In this document: piece by piece, positions 12,766 to 24,629 of the stretch
Layout of the letters: every line of letters starts with the position of its first letter
Position numbering within the stretch: the stretch's first letter is position 1
Assembly: GCA_008360975.2 (NCBI GenBank)
Contig: CM039187.1
Coordinates: forward strand, 18,505,495-18,569,494
Origin: Lichenostomus cassidix
Lineage: Eukaryota; Chordata; Aves; Passeriformes; Meliphagidae
Direction of reading: 5' to 3'
DNA length: 64,000 nucleotides
The notes under the pieces: model-generated
The model's input: the letters and a program-made list of their open reading frames with translations, nothing else
Told to the model about the DNA's origin: nothing
Database searches by the model: none
Made by a program: the position numbers and the translations under genes

Positions 12766-14040
12766 ACTGTTTTGCCAGTAAGCTCAGATCACAAGCTCAT
12801 CAAGAACTGTGGTCAAGAGAGAGATCGAGACAGTACAAGTAGCCATATAAATGAAAGGATCCCTTGCTGCAGTAGCAAAAGTACAAGTACGTGTGGCCAG
12901 AGACTTGAAGGCGTGGTTTTTTGCCCATTGCATGTGTATCTATGCTCCTTGCATGGTGCCACACATATCACATCAGCAGTCTCTGCACATATCCCACCTC
13001 TTAAGTGTTTTTATCTTGGAATTCCCATCAGGGAAGAAAATATCTGGCACAACTCTTTCTACAAGACTTGAGGCCAGGAACTAAACTGTATAGTCTTAAA
13101 TGGGAATTTGCTAAGGATTTTTACAAGAGTTCAAGTCTGAGCTAAACTTCAATGTGATTAAATCAACTTTCTGTTTTGTAGGCTTGGGTTCTATCAGCCT
13201 TGTGGCTCTGATCCTTCCCAGTACACTTGGTTGTTTGAATTTTTTCATCCACAGACATGATGCTTAGAAATAGTGCTGGGAACTGGCAAGTCTTACACTT
13301 CTTTGTATGTATGAGAAATCTTCTAATCTTCTCCTATCTTTCTCTAAGAGGAGCTAGGAGAAGAACCTAGGGGAATTATCATACTGTAAAATTGAGGCTT
13401 ACAAGTAAAAGCAGAGTCATAGAATGAAAAGCTAAAGGTCCTTAGTCATGCTGAACTTGCTTTTTCAGCTCCTGGGGTTGTTGCCCATCCACAAGAGCTC
13501 AGTATGTCGCTATTTATATTTGCTAATAGGTCCCACAAAAGAGAGAAAGGATTGTTGTGTAAGTCATTGCCCAGTCCAGAATACATTGGGAAATTCCCAC
13601 GGATATATACAATACAGAAGCAAACAAAGACATCCAAATATCTGCCTAGTAAAAGATACATCTAGCTTTTCAAAGGGTGACATACCAAAGCGATGAGGAA
13701 TTAGTCAAAACCCTGGATTAGATATGGGTTCAAACTCCACTCTCCTCATGCTAACACAATTTCCCAGCTTTGCACGGACGGGCTGAGGCTGCCCCTCCCA
13801 AGACACTGGGATTAAAAACAAAACAAACACAAAAAAACCCAAGCAAGCAAAAAAGTGAAAAAACAAACAAACAAATACACACACACCCCCCAAACCCCAC
13901 AAAACAAAACAAAACAAAAAAGAAATAAAAACCCCACCAATTAAACAAACCCCACACAGGTGGAGTTTTCAAGCATACCAAGAGGGCTTAGGAGTGCAAG
14001 TCAGTCAGATGCACGCTTCTAAGTCCCTCCACTGTTTTGG
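12766..14040. other. No recognisable gene; A/C-rich tract inside
   Basis: Ordinary noncoding sequence. The only distinct item is the A/C-rich simple repeat at 13805-13945. Hydrophobic 'proteins' predicted on the minus strand over that tract are artefacts of T/G-rich sequence. Confidence 0.5.
13805..13945. repeat. A/C-rich low-complexity tract
   Basis: About 140 bases of AAAC, AAAAC and CA-type units, with almost no T on the plus strand. It is strongly strand-asymmetric. It may derive from an old poly-A tail, but no adjoining SINE or LINE is recognisable. Confidence 0.9.
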
Positions 14041-14400
14041 AAGACTTCCAGCCTTAGGAGCAAAATAAAAGGCAGGGGATATATATGGCTGCTAGGCTAA
14101 TGAAGCTTAATTTTATCCAGCTCCTATTTATTCTTTGGTTTCGCTTCAGAGCATTGATTTCACATTCCTGCACCTTTTAGATATGCATGTATATTTCATA
14201 AATAGGCAAATGTATATACACAGACCTGAGCATGGGAGTATGTTTATACATGTAAAGCAACTGGGTATTTACAAGCTGTTTCTAAGGTTATAATATCCAT
14301 TGCTATTATGAACTGCTTCATTAACCTGTCAATCAGATTGCTTTCTCCCTTTCAGCCCTCTCCCGTGTTACTCTGTGTGTTGGAAGTGAAGCATGTGTGT
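14041..14400. promoter_or_regulatory. Candidate conserved noncoding element
   Basis: Complex AT-rich block without recognisable repeats. Motifs include GGATATATATGGC, CTAATGAAGCTTAATTTTAT, ATATGCATGTATATTTCATA and TCTAAGGTTATAATATCC, ending in a pyrimidine tract. The mix of TAAT cores and octamer-like ATGCAT motifs in 300 bp resembles developmental enhancers. No coding frame crosses it. Confidence 0.42.
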
Positions 14401-14450
14401 TTGTGTCAAGTGTATTATTTCAGACAGTACAGACACACAGACACACATGG
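14391..14450. repeat. Imperfect TG/CA inverted repeat
   Basis: A TG-rich arm starting at 14391 (CATGTGTGTTTGTGT) is mirrored about 25 bases later by a CA-rich arm (ACACAGACACACATG). They pair with one mismatch over about 15 positions. It is probably diverged microsatellite DNA able to form a cruciform or hairpin. Confidence 0.6.
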
Positions 14451-15042
14451 ACGCACGCCCAGAAATTAATATGATTTCATTGCTGCCTCCCCAGGAGCCT
14501 GGCTCTGGCCTACCCTCTGGACTTCACTAGCCATGGAGAAGCCTCATGCAGTCATTTATCACCCAGCCCCTGGCCAGTGGCACCGGGGTCCTGGCATTGC
14601 ATCCCCAGGCAGCCTGGCTGCCGTGCAGGAGGAGGGGCATGTCTGCAGCGTGGTTGCAGTTTGGAAGCACTGCTGATGGACTAGTCCCCAATAAACCCCC
14701 CAAAAGTGCTGATGTGCTGAAAGCAGCTGACACTGATGGATCTGCTCTCATCTTGCCTTTCAGTCGGCTGCAAGAGAGAAGAGAGAGAGGAAGAGAAACA
14801 AAGGCAGAGATTAACTCTTTTGTCACAGAGCTCTGCAGTTTTACAAGGCAAGATAAAGCTGCTGTCCAGGTTGGGTGCAGATGGGACCAGCTCAGCACAG
14901 TCTGTCTGATTCTCTATGGACTCCAATAGGGGGGGAAAACAGCCTGAACTGCACAATGATTTACTGACAGGGCCCGTGCTGCCTAACTGAGCCTTCTAAC
15001 TTTCCTTGCAGTTGCAACCACAGCCAGGGAGACCACCAGGGA
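14451..15042. other. No recognisable feature
   Basis: GC-moderate unique sequence with overlapping open frames on both strands (14527-14956) and no recognisable domain. None is supported as coding. Confidence 0.45.
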
Positions 15043-15160
15043 TGCCTGGACATGGTCCTGGGCAACTGGCTCTGGGTGGCCCTGCCTGAGCAGGGGGCCC
15101 GGACAAGATGACTTCCAGAGCTCCCTTCCCACCTCAGCCTTTCTGTAATTCTGTGATTCT
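15043..15160 (+). mobile_element. CR1 LINE, short 3' terminal fragment
   Basis: About 115 bases match the end of a CR1 element: 'GGGTGGCCCTGCCTGAGCAG', then 'GGACAAGATGACTTCCAGAG', 'CTCCCTTCCCACCTCAGCC', and a terminal tandem 'ATTCTGTG'-type octamer (TGTAATTCTGTGATTCT). This is a different CR1 subfamily from the copies at 9790 and 34991, which end in 'GATCCTTGTG' plus 'ATTCTATG'. It is extremely 5'-truncated. Confidence 0.85.
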
Positions 15161-17653
15161 CCCAGACCTGCACACCAGCCATTAAACCAACACTGCTTGC
15201 ACCAACACTGCTTTCAGAGCCACACAGCAGCATCAAATCCACCGGGTGCAGATCCCTGAGGTGTGACACAAGCTGCTCAGCCAGCAAGGCATACTCCTCT
15301 GGATATAAGCTCAATAAACACAGATATCCAGGGGCATTAATAAATTCCTGTGCCTGAAATCACGGGATGGATTTGTTTATCTGTGGTGCCAGGCATCAGA
15401 ATCCCCAGATCAAGTCCCATACTGCCACTTGTGATACTCCTCACTAGAACCAGTCAGAATGTTTTAATACTATTTCATTTAATCAAACCTAGTTTTACCA
15501 AAACTGAGCTGTCTGGGGAGTTGGGTACATTTGGCTCCAGTTTTTCTTGAGAATACATTGGTTCCAAGGGGTTCAGATACAAAGCCCCAGTCTGCATTTT
15601 TATGTCATTCAGCTGCTCAAAAAGAATTTGGAAGGTTTCCTTCTTCTCTCACTGTGCTAGAAATTTTAGCAGCTCCCAAAGAGCAGGTCTTCAAGCTTGA
15701 GATCTCATCTCTGAAGGACTAGCAATGTATCCACATGGATGTGTCCCCCCACAGTCACATACAGAGTTCAATGCAAATATCATCAGAGATTCACCCATCT
15801 CTTTCAATGGCTTTGCACACTCATATATAACACTGACAACATCACAGGCACAGCAGGACCCCAAATTCTCACATGCCCAGCTGTAGGGCCAAATGTCCTC
15901 AGAAAGGCAGACTATGCTACATTAAGCCTAAACACACAAGGAGATACATGTAATAATACCACTAACAAGAGAGTAACGACAATAATACTAATGATAATTC
16001 TTACTAATAAAAATGTTAACAACATTCTTGTTCCTATGGAAAATCTCATTTCATTTGTAACCTTGATTTTCCTTGATTTGAAGAGAGGAGGTGGGATACT
16101 TTTCTAGTTAATTCTAAAAAAAAAAATTAATCCTAAACCCATATTGAATACTTGATTATTTTCCAGTTTCAACAGAAACTTCTAAATAGCATATTTCAAA
16201 AACAAAGTTCAGATTTTTAATTAAGAAAAAGAGAGACACCTTGTCATGGGAAAGCCATTTTCCCATTGGGAAACACTGCTGAGCTCTAGCTCTGCACAGC
16301 ACTAATTCTTGCCTGGAGTTTTCAAGCCTGGTTTACCATGCACTTGTGTGGCACAGTTCACAAGTATTCCCAGCAACTTCAGGCAAACCATTCACCAGGT
16401 GAAGTACAAATTAGCAGGAATAAAGGCAGGAGCCAGCCCCAGCTGAATGTTAGGGTTGTTCCAGGGCTTCTGTCAAGACTGGGGTCTTCTAGAGCTGAGC
16501 TCTATGCAGCTTTACAAACACACAGAAAGAGCTTGTCAGATCTGCAATCCACCATCATAAAGCATATCAGTAAAGACAAGTACATTACACTTGGACATGG
16601 ACACACTCCGAAACACAGACACATCACCACAGCAAAAACTCCTGCTCTCACATACACTCTGCTGAACATGCAATCCTTCCTGAAATACAAACAAGATCTT
16701 CAAGTCAACAAACAGAAAATGTGGGGCTGGAGGAAAGTGTATTGAGATTTCTCCAGGTGTTTTTTTTGGTTTTTTTTTTTAATTTCTAGGGGGAAAAGGG
16801 TCATAAAATAAAAAAATAAAATAAAAAAATAAAGTAAAATAAAAGTAAATGAAACATATCCTGAGGAAATCTTTATGTGTTTTTTGCCACATCGTTTCAG
16901 GTTTTGTCTATTTCCCCATGTTTCCTTTTAATGAAAAATTGTAAAAGCTAAGTCAGACTCCCAGAGTCTAAAATGAGCTTGCAGAATACTGTTTCTGTCC
17001 AGAGGATGATTTAAAATGTGACCTGAAGTAGAGATCTGTTCTAAACTCTGAAAACAACTTTGAAATTTCAAAGTTTTCCACCACACACAAATAACAATAA
17101 TAATGTCACCATGCCAAATGCAGACAGTCTTGGAAACAAACCCACCAAGGTATTATCGATCATCTCTTCACATGTCCTTAATAAAATCTTGGTCTAAAAT
17201 CTATCCACAATATGCCATCTGCCACACACTGAGATGAAATATGGTGTGTGCTCTTGGCATCTAACACTCAGTTGAACCATTTGTGAAATCTCTGCAGAAT
17301 TTCACATTCTCAGTAGCACACTTTTCTAGAGGACTGATTTTCAACTCTAATTTTATCTGTGGGCTCCTTAAAAACAGATCTGCCTCTGAAGGGCCTAAAA
17401 GACTGACTATATAGATTGTTATACAGCTGGTTTGAACTTGCCTTTCTCAGTAACTTTTACAGACTCACTTAGGAACAGCTCAGTTTCCCCAGAGACTCCT
17501 GCGGACCCTGTAACCAATATTTGGTGCTTAAGGAATAGCTACACAGACTGCCCAAACTGAGGTCATGGAGGTTTCCAGTGCCAGGGTTAGCCAGGCTGCT
17601 GTAAACACCTCTGAGCAAAACCTGTCTTCCCCTCCATCTCAGAGTGCTGACAG
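15161..17653. other. No recognisable gene
   Basis: Mostly AT-rich noncoding sequence. It includes the T/A-rich tract at 16759-16850. Open frames at 15739-16107 and 16338-16745 have no recognisable domains and skewed AT-rich composition. No other repeat family is seen. Confidence 0.45.
16759..16850. repeat. Poly-T followed by A-rich (AAAAT)n-type tract
   Basis: Two T runs (about 16760-16780) are followed within 30 bases by an A-rich tract of AAAATA/AAAAAT units (16801-16850). Together they form an imperfect T-arm/A-arm inverted arrangement. Simple sequence with no recognised mobile element. Confidence 0.9.
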
Positions 17654-17714
17654 GTGCTGACAGGTGCTTGAGCAGGACACTTGAGCAAGCGCCTGCTTTC
17701 AAGCACCTGAGCAC
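17654..17714. repeat. 61-base imperfect hairpin (inverted repeat)
   Basis: A perfect 11-bp inverted repeat (CAGGTGCTTGA at 17661-17671; TCAAGCACCTG at 17699-17709) is extended inward by GCAGG/CCTGC with a 2-base bulge, and outward by GTGCT/AGCAC with a 2-base bulge. That gives about 21 pairs around a 15-base loop. The left arm overlaps a tandem duplication of a GTGCTGACAG unit. Size and bulge pattern are within range for a short precursor microRNA, but no known microRNA is recognised and the origin may simply be local duplication. Confidence 0.7.
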
Positions 17715-17999
17715 TGCTGGTGGGATTCCTCGTGTGCTGCAGGTCAGGCACGAGCACAGGCTGTGGAGAAGGGAAGCCCTTGGCAGCCACCTCAAAGCTG
17801 CTCCTGCCAGTGAGTGCTGCCCAGCCACCAGAGCTCTGCATCCAGGGAGTGCACACGGGCAGGAGAGGACTCAGCTTCCCAGCCCATGCACCCAGCTCAG
17901 TGCCCTCCACTCCCAGCGAGACCACAAGGACCCATTTATTCTAAGATATGAAATTTGTGTTGTTTCTTTATCGTTCTTTAATGAAACCCTGTTTATTCT
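17715..17999. other. GC-moderate sequence without recognised feature
   Basis: Overlapping open frames on both strands (17469-18009) give no recognisable domain. Nothing else is seen. Confidence 0.4.
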
Positions 18000-18690
18000 A
18001 GGCTTTTAATTCTTTCCATCTATTATGTTTAGACAACTCATTAACAATCATTTGTTATCATTAGACTTCAATTTTAAGCTCCTTTTCCCAGAGGAGGCAA
18101 GGCAGTGCTTTTAAACATATTTGCATCATAAACAATTTCTGGGCCCCGTGTGCCATCTATTACCCCGGCTTTTCCTCTCTTCTTACTTGTGCTGGAAGGT
18201 GCTGAAAGAGCCTTAGCAAGATTTTGGCCAGGTCCAGGGTAATTCGTGTTTCCCCCAGGCCTGGAGCCATAGAGGGTTCTGCATTAGGTCAGCAATCCAG
18301 TGCATTAATAGCAAGCTCTTGAAATCCTAGGTCATGTAATGGTGAGCTGCTCCTTCCACTGGGATTAATGACTACATGCTGCAGCTGAATTCATTAGGGC
18401 CTGCTAAAGATAGCATGCTAGCCTGGGATAATGCAAGGGCCTCATTCTGCTCATTTATGGTTGTTCAGCTCCACTGGATTTAGTGAAGTCATTCCTGATT
18501 TGCAGCAGGGTCCCTCGTGTGCATGCTAGATAAGCACTACGTCACACTTTGCATTCACTGACAGCTCCCAGTGGGCAAAAATCTGATCCCTGTTATGTCA
18601 GCTAAATCCAGATCAACATTCACTGAGGCTGCAAGGCATCCCTTGGATATGAAGTAGCATCAGCATGCATGGAGTGTGGCCCACATGATG
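18000..18690. promoter_or_regulatory. Candidate conserved noncoding block (long)
   Basis: About 690 bases of complex sequence. It contains a perfect POU octamer ATTTGCAT (18119-18126), several homeodomain-type cores (GTGCATTAATAGC, GGGATTAATGAC, GAATTCATTAGGG) and a CRE-like TACGTCAC (18538-18545). No coding frame is continuous through it. Part of it (18436-18520) resembles an old sauropsid interspersed repeat, so the block may contain an exapted element. Regulatory role is inferred. Confidence 0.5.
18436..18520. repeat. Possible ancient interspersed repeat inside the block
   Basis: The run GGGCCTCATTCTGCTC, followed by GCTCCACTGGATTTAG and CATTCCTGATTTGCAGCAG, resembles the 'GGGCCTGATTCTGCTC ... 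CTCCACTGAAGTC ... TCCTGATTTACACCAG' pattern I recall from old interspersed repeats of turtles, crocodilians and birds. The family cannot be named. The identification rests on memory of a pattern. Confidence 0.3.
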
Positions 18691-21600
18691 AAATTTGCTC
18701 TGGTAGGAGGAGGTCCCTCAAGTTGCACAGAAAGCAGGAAAACAGTTGCCATTCTCCTCATTGTTTTCTAAGTTTTGGTTGGCGCTATATTCATCATACA
18801 CTGCTCATCACCAACCCTGACCAGTAAAATGCAAAAGAAAAGAGAAATCCCTAAGATGGAATATTTTTATGTATGTTTTGATCTCCAAAATCTCATTTCA
18901 AATTATGCTCAAAAAATGTTGGATGTGGCAGCCATGTCTCTTCTTTCCCTCATCCCCGTGAGCAAGCCAATGACACATCTGTTCAGAAGAAGTTTAGCTC
19001 TTATTGGTAGCATTGCTAGATCATCTCTGTCAATGCCAAGTCTTGTGCTGGTGCTAATGCATTGTCATGGTCTTGATACCCTAGAATTTGGTTTTTAAAG
19101 TTCATCTGGTGGTGCCACCCCAGGCCCAGTAACATGGCAGGAATGCATATTTTTAATCTGCTGCATTTCACAACAGCCCCTGCACGCTTGAATGGCAGTC
19201 AAAAAAAAATCTGTTGTCTAAAGACCTCACTTCTGCATAGCTCTAAGCTTGTGCTCAGCTTTAAAGACCTTGAGGACATTCACAGGCCTTTCACTTGTGC
19301 AAAAGCCCCTTCACACCACCAAGGGAAAAGGAGGTACTGCATGCAGCCAGATTTTGCTGGCTAGAGTACACCACCACACCTATTACAGCTTTCCATGTAG
19401 ATGCTTGCAGCTTATAAGAGGATGGAAAAACCCCTTATTGTGATCTGTTCATAGACTTTTTACACCTCTGATGAACTCTACAGTCTGTGCCAGAGATAAT
19501 GATGATCCTTGCTGCAAGACTCCACCCTGCATACTAAACAAATTCCTGCAATTTTCTATCCTTCCTGTTGTTATTCTGATCCAATTAAAGTCACTGCAGC
19601 TAAGTGAAAAGTCATGATTGGCTAATTGGATTTGGGAAGGCAGAACACCCATCAGGGGCCAGGTTTAATTTAGGTTTCCTTAAAATTTCTAAGGCCACTG
19701 GCTGGCTAGAAGAGGCAGCTACACTCTTGGTTGGCTGCAGCTTGGAGAAAAGGGATTAGCTGGTTGCTGAGCGAGCTCCCTGCTGCCTCGTGTCCACAGA
19801 GCTTTCAAATTACAGTGCTTGCATCAGAGTCTTTTTTTTTTCAAATCCACCTCCTGCAAAGGTCCTTTATATATGTCTCCCATGCCCCTCCTAAGTCTCT
19901 TGTCCCCAGTCTCATCCTGCACCAGTTGCTATCTCTCATGATTACTCCACACATCAGTGCAGTCCCCTCCCCCAAAAATGTGCTTCCCATGGTCTTGAGA
20001 GGTACATCTGTGCAAGTCATGTACATGACTGGACCTGCACCCTGGATGTGGGGTGGGACTTAAACTCCTCTGAAGTCAAGTGGGAGTTTTACCAGTAAGG
20101 CTGAAGAGGTTCAACACATGGAGAGCTCTGAACACTCCTCCAAACACCAAGTGGCCAACTCCTTCCAGCTGTCCTGGATGCAGACCCCCAGGGTACCAAT
20201 CACACCGTGAGATGAATACAATAAAATATCCATCTTTGTGAGCACTTAAAAGTGACCAGAAGCCTATCTGTGATATTTCCAACATAAGCCATAAGGAAAT
20301 GGTGTGCCATATCTGCTAAAACTAGATGTTTCACTGAAATTCATTACAATAATTAATCATAACATAGATTCTGAGTGTCTTCTGAATTTTAAGCTTCTAA
20401 TAAATTATTAGGCTATTTATTCTGATTTAAATGCTCACCTTGGACACAGAAACAATGAAGAGATAACAAACTGAATGGGTGACTGATATTGTCATATGCT
20501 TACCTGGTTCTAAAAGCTTCAGAAACTTCATGAAACATATTATAAAAATAAGAGTTACTAACACTACCACCGAAATGCACAATAAGCCACTTCCATAAGA
20601 CCAATAAGAGTCAAGAAATGTATCCTAATAAACATTATACAAAAATAAGTAATATTCAGAGTGGACTCTAAATTCTCAGGTTTGGCACACTTCCAAAATA
20701 TTTTATATTTTTTGGTTTGGCCCTTTAACTTTTCTTTTTCTATCTTTTTATTTTGCCCCATAAAATCACATCTGACAATTTAGAAAATCTCATTATTTCC
20801 AATCTTGCACCCAAAACACAAGACCAGCAAGATCACTGAGAATGTTAAGACCCCTGTCTATTAATATTTGTAAACATTTGCAAGCATCAAATACTTGGAA
20901 GAAGAATCACTTGAGCCATCACTTGACATACTTCTGCTCGTATTGAAATAGAAGAATTAAAGAGGATCTGCCAATGAAACAAATTACTTCTCTCCTACCT
21001 GTTACTTTTTCTTCTTTTTTTTTTTTAAGGAATCATTATTTTTACTTTGGTTGACAATTGCAGTGGAAATATACTCCCTGTTCCACTATTTCTAACCCCC
21101 TTGAGGATTTTTCAGGGCCTATTTCAAATTAGCCCTTTTTTGCAAGCCTGGCCCTTCCACCCAAGAATGTTTCTACCAACAAAAAACTCATATCATCACT
21201 GTTTTCACACAAATGCCTAACACATGTTTCCTTCCCTATGGTCTTGTCAGTATAGGACAACAAGCTAGAAATTGCCAGGGCCCAAGTTCCCAGCTCCTCC
21301 AGATCTTGGCATTGAGTGCCTTTCAGAATCTGGCCCCTGAGGCTTTGCAGTTGGCTCATGAAAAGAAAAAGGGCCCCTCCTTAAAATCACAGTCCGTGCA
21401 AGTTTGTGTCTTCTATGAAAATTAACATGCTGGACAGCAGATGGGACAAACACATGTTAGAGGCCAGATCCTTATGCTGGTTACACCAACATTGTCTGTA
21501 AACTTGAGGGAACAAGGGCAAACAACAGAACTAGAGCAATTTACATGAGCAGTAGGTCTGTCTTCCTGCTGGCTAACAGTAACAGTTTGGATTTTTGGGC

Positions 21601-22619
21601 AGGGGCAGAGAGAAAGAGAGGGAAATAACTACCTTTATACAAAATTTCAGCCCACTCCAAAGCTGTCCTAAGAGGACCCATGCTGTGACACTTGATATCT
21701 GATTCAGATGCTTTAAAAAACCCAAAGAACAACACACCACCACACCACTTTGCCAAGCAACAGGCTTCAGAGCTGTCTTTGGAGAGCCAAACAGCCCCCA
21801 GGGATACAAAGGTGACTTAATTTTCCCTTCTCTTCCCCCAGACCCTTATTTACACCTCCTCAAAATGTCTAGTTGTGGTGAAAATAATGACAGTGCAGTC
21901 TCATGGAAGATTCTGGCAGCATCCTGCAAAAAACCAAAGCCCATGGTGTTCAGACAGTGCACAGAAGAATATGTAACAATTTCTGCCTTGGAAAGTCTTG
22001 ACCTCTTTGAGTGGAAGACCCAGATCCTGAATCAATTTTCTTCCCCTGGCCCAACTGTCCCCTTGATTCTTGGCCTCACTGATTTGAGGATACTCATAGT
22101 TTCTTACCATTTCTCTTTCATAGCTTCTGCAAGGTCACCCTGTAGTCCAGAAGGACCATGAAACATTGTGGTTCTACCCGAGTCTTCCTTTTGTGATAAA
22201 GTTTTCACATATCCTTCTCTTTAGGATACAAAGTTCCTTCCACTCAAGTTACACATAAACAGTATTTATTTCAGTGTGCTTTTCAAAGGGAATTGGCACT
22301 TAACTCCCTGAGGATGCTGTGAAAATTCCAACTGTACCCTAGGAGCAGCAGGGATTGTGAGTCTGTATAGTCAGACCTGAGAGACACTCGTGGATTTCTG
22401 ACAACAGTAAATTCAGAACAAGTACCTCTGCTTTTGGATCCTTCAGCAAGTACAGAACAAAGATTTCATTGCTCCCAGGTCAAATCTGTCTCCTTCATGG
22501 AAAGGCTCTCTGGACACATCTGGCATGTTATCCGATTAATTTCCATTGAGCTTGATCCAATGTTCATCAAAGTCAATAGTGACATTTCCTGGGTCATGCC
22601 AGAGGTCCAGTAATTCTCC
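18691..22619. other. Nearly four kilobases without a supported gene
   Basis: AT-moderate noncoding sequence. Minor items: a T-rich run at 19831-19840, AT-rich patches with TAAT cores near 20340-20420, a T run near 21014-21026, and a 'GGCCAGATCCTTATGCTGG' stretch near 21463 that faintly resembles old sauropsid interspersed repeats. Open frames (e.g. 18775-19098, 19731-20063, 21865-22161) give no recognisable domain. Confidence 0.45.
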
Positions 22620-22700
22620 ATACCTTCCCACATGTAATCATTTAATTACCTCCCACTAATTACTTCTGCAGGGAGCTTTAAGATTTTCAGTTCTGCAACA
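22620..22700. promoter_or_regulatory. Homeodomain-site cluster
   Basis: TAATCATTTAATTA (22635-22648) is followed 8 bases later by TAATTAC (22657-22663), giving three homeodomain cores within 29 bases, two of them close enough for paired or dimeric binding. Flanks are unique sequence. The dense arrangement suggests an enhancer core, but motifs alone are weak evidence in AT-rich DNA. Confidence 0.35.
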
Positions 22701-22905
22701 CCTCTTCCTGATGGTCTCTGCATCAAGCCTTTGCCCAGGAGAAGGCAACTGGCCTGACTCATGTTAAAGGAAAGGCTCTGGAGGCCCCTCTGACGCACAA
22801 GAGGCTCAACAGCAAACAAGAGAAAAATATATTTATCATTACTTCTCTTGATCAGGATCTATTTCCTGCAGGACTCTGAATGAGGAATGTCCAGTCACAT
22901 CTCTG

Positions 22906-22929
22906 TGTACATACATGCATGTCTGTACA
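22906..22929. repeat. 24-bp near-perfect palindrome
   Basis: TGTACA..ACATGCATGT..TGTACA is self-complementary over 24 bases with a single mismatched pair (positions 22912 and 22923). It is embedded in TG/CA-rich sequence and may be a diverged purine-pyrimidine alternation. Such palindromes can extrude cruciforms or adopt Z-DNA. Confidence 0.85.
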
Positions 22930-24231
22930 TGTGTGCAAAACCAACAAACCCCAAAGGTCAAACAGGACTGCCACTCCAAAATACAATAAAGCTCTCAGAT
23001 TAACTTCAAGGAAGAGGCAAAAGCAAATGATCAGAGAAAGCAAGAAAGCAAGAGAGACAGAGATAAAGAGAAAAAACCAAGGGGAAGATGATTTTCTATC
23101 AACAAAACAGCAGGGACAAATTCTAGTTCATCTCATCGGAAACATCTCCTTCGTGTGCAAACACTGCCTGGAGCCAACACTAATCTCCCAGATTAAAGCC
23201 TTTTAATAGCAATTAGTCCTCTCTGCACTAACCCACTGGACACTCCACTGCATATTTGGGAAAGGGGGGAGGCTAGAGGGAGAGTCCCTAACAGTTTAAC
23301 TCATAAGTGCCCTGATGTGTCTGAATCCTTATCTTACACATGCATTTGTGCACAGGCCAGGACACTGGGGCAGTGAAACCTGTTTGGATTGCAGCAGAGA
23401 ATGGGACCATGACAGCTAGATGTGGGTGTTGCATGTATAAATACTTGGGTGAGTTGGATCAAGCCCAGATCCAGGAGGTGGAATTTCAGAATGGCATTAT
23501 GGCAAGCCAGAAGCACCAGCCAGCTACAGTCAGAAGCACTGACTTACCACCAGCTCCAAGGGCTATCCCAGCTGGCAACAAGAGACAGCCATAGGCAACA
23601 AGATGTCCTTAGAGCTACCTTCATGCTACCAGCCTGCTGAAGCAGCCTTGGTACTGCTCCTCCCCGAGACACCTTCCACCATCCCTGGAGAAAAGGAAGA
23701 AGAGAGACTTTTTAACATTGTTTTTGGTTGGTTCATCTCCATATCCCATCAAAGGTCTTGTGTGATCTCTCTGTGAGTGTTTACAGGAAACACGAGCTGC
23801 TGCCCCATCTGGGTCTGGCAGAGGGAGCAGTTCCCACCTCCTGCACAGATTGCTATACCAAGAAAGGCAGATCCCACAGAAAAGAACATCAGATTGCATA
23901 CCAGCCCCTATTAGCAAAGTGAGCAGCTTGGCTGAAATGGCTGAGAGGGGGAAGAGGAAAGTAGAGGACACTGGTGCGAAACAATAGTCTCTGCACAGAG
24001 ACTCTGAACTTCCCAAATGGCAAGCCAAGCAGAATTTCTTGGAAGGAGCCACATCAGCTGCCCTTCGAGCTATTAGACCACACAAACAGGACAGAGGAAA
24101 ATCTTCCATGAGGTGACTGTAGAGAGAGGAGAAAAAACTATTCTGAGTGGCTATTATCCTCTTCCCCTTCTCTTCCCAGCAGTGGGAGCTGCCAGAACCC
24201 CTGCACAACCCTGTGGTGCCCCCCGCTCCCT
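22930..24231. other. No recognisable gene
   Basis: Ordinary noncoding sequence. A 195-codon minus-strand open frame (23621-24208) has no recognisable domain and overlaps unrelated plus-strand frames. I do not call it a gene. Confidence 0.45.
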
Positions 24232-24259
24232 AACACACACACACACACACACACACACC
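24232..24259. repeat. (CA)n microsatellite
   Basis: About 13 uninterrupted AC units immediately left of the candidate element at 24260. Likely length-polymorphic. Confidence 0.97.
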
Positions 24260-24560
24260 CCATCCATAGGGGTAGTGCAATTACTATTCAGGCTGGGGGC
24301 TGAAGATAGTCTCCTGGCCCTTCTTCTAATGTAAGGTTATTGTAATTGATATGAAGGTAATTGATAATGTGTTACGGTGAATAATGTCTTCAATTTTCTG
24401 CTAAATCCCATTTTTGTAGCCATCTGGGCTCCTCCAACTGCCCCCCTGGGACGCAGAGTAATAGATAGTAATTATTCTCAAGTCATTTACTTTTTCAAAG
24501 TGTTTAGTGCTTATCTGTTTTACAATTAAAATGGAAACGACCCTGATTCACTTCCTTTCT
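24260..24560. promoter_or_regulatory. Strong candidate conserved noncoding element
   Basis: About 300 bases of complex AT-rich DNA between two CA microsatellites. It holds GTAATTGATATGAAGG, GGTAATTGATAATG, AATAGATAGTAATTATTCTC and CAATTAAAATGG, i.e. repeated AATTGAT/TAATTA homeodomain cores, plus scattered CpGs (TTACGGTG, GGGACGCAG, AAACGACC). No repeat family or open frame accounts for it. Its sharp limits, set by simple repeats on both sides, are a common look for vertebrate enhancers. Confidence 0.5.
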
Positions 24561-24574
24561 TTTTTATTTAAATA

Positions 24575-24579
<5 letters not shown>

Positions 24580-24611
<32 letters not shown>

Positions 24612-24620
24612 CTCTCTCCT
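24580..24620. repeat. (CA)n(CT)n microsatellite
   Basis: About 14 CA units (24580-24608) followed by about 5 CT units. It bounds the candidate element on its right side. Confidence 0.96.
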
Positions 24621-24629
24621 GCACGCCCT

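Noticed and set aside
13720..13760. MIR-like or tRNA-like 'GGGTTCAAACTCC' stretch
   Set aside because: No cloverleaf partner segments and the following sequence does not follow MIR order.
23621..24208. 195-codon minus-strand open frame
   Set aside because: No domain or repeated motif recognised; overlaps other unrelated frames.
24232..24620. CRISPR-like regular repeats
   Set aside because: These are CA microsatellites in a vertebrate genome, with no spacer structure.
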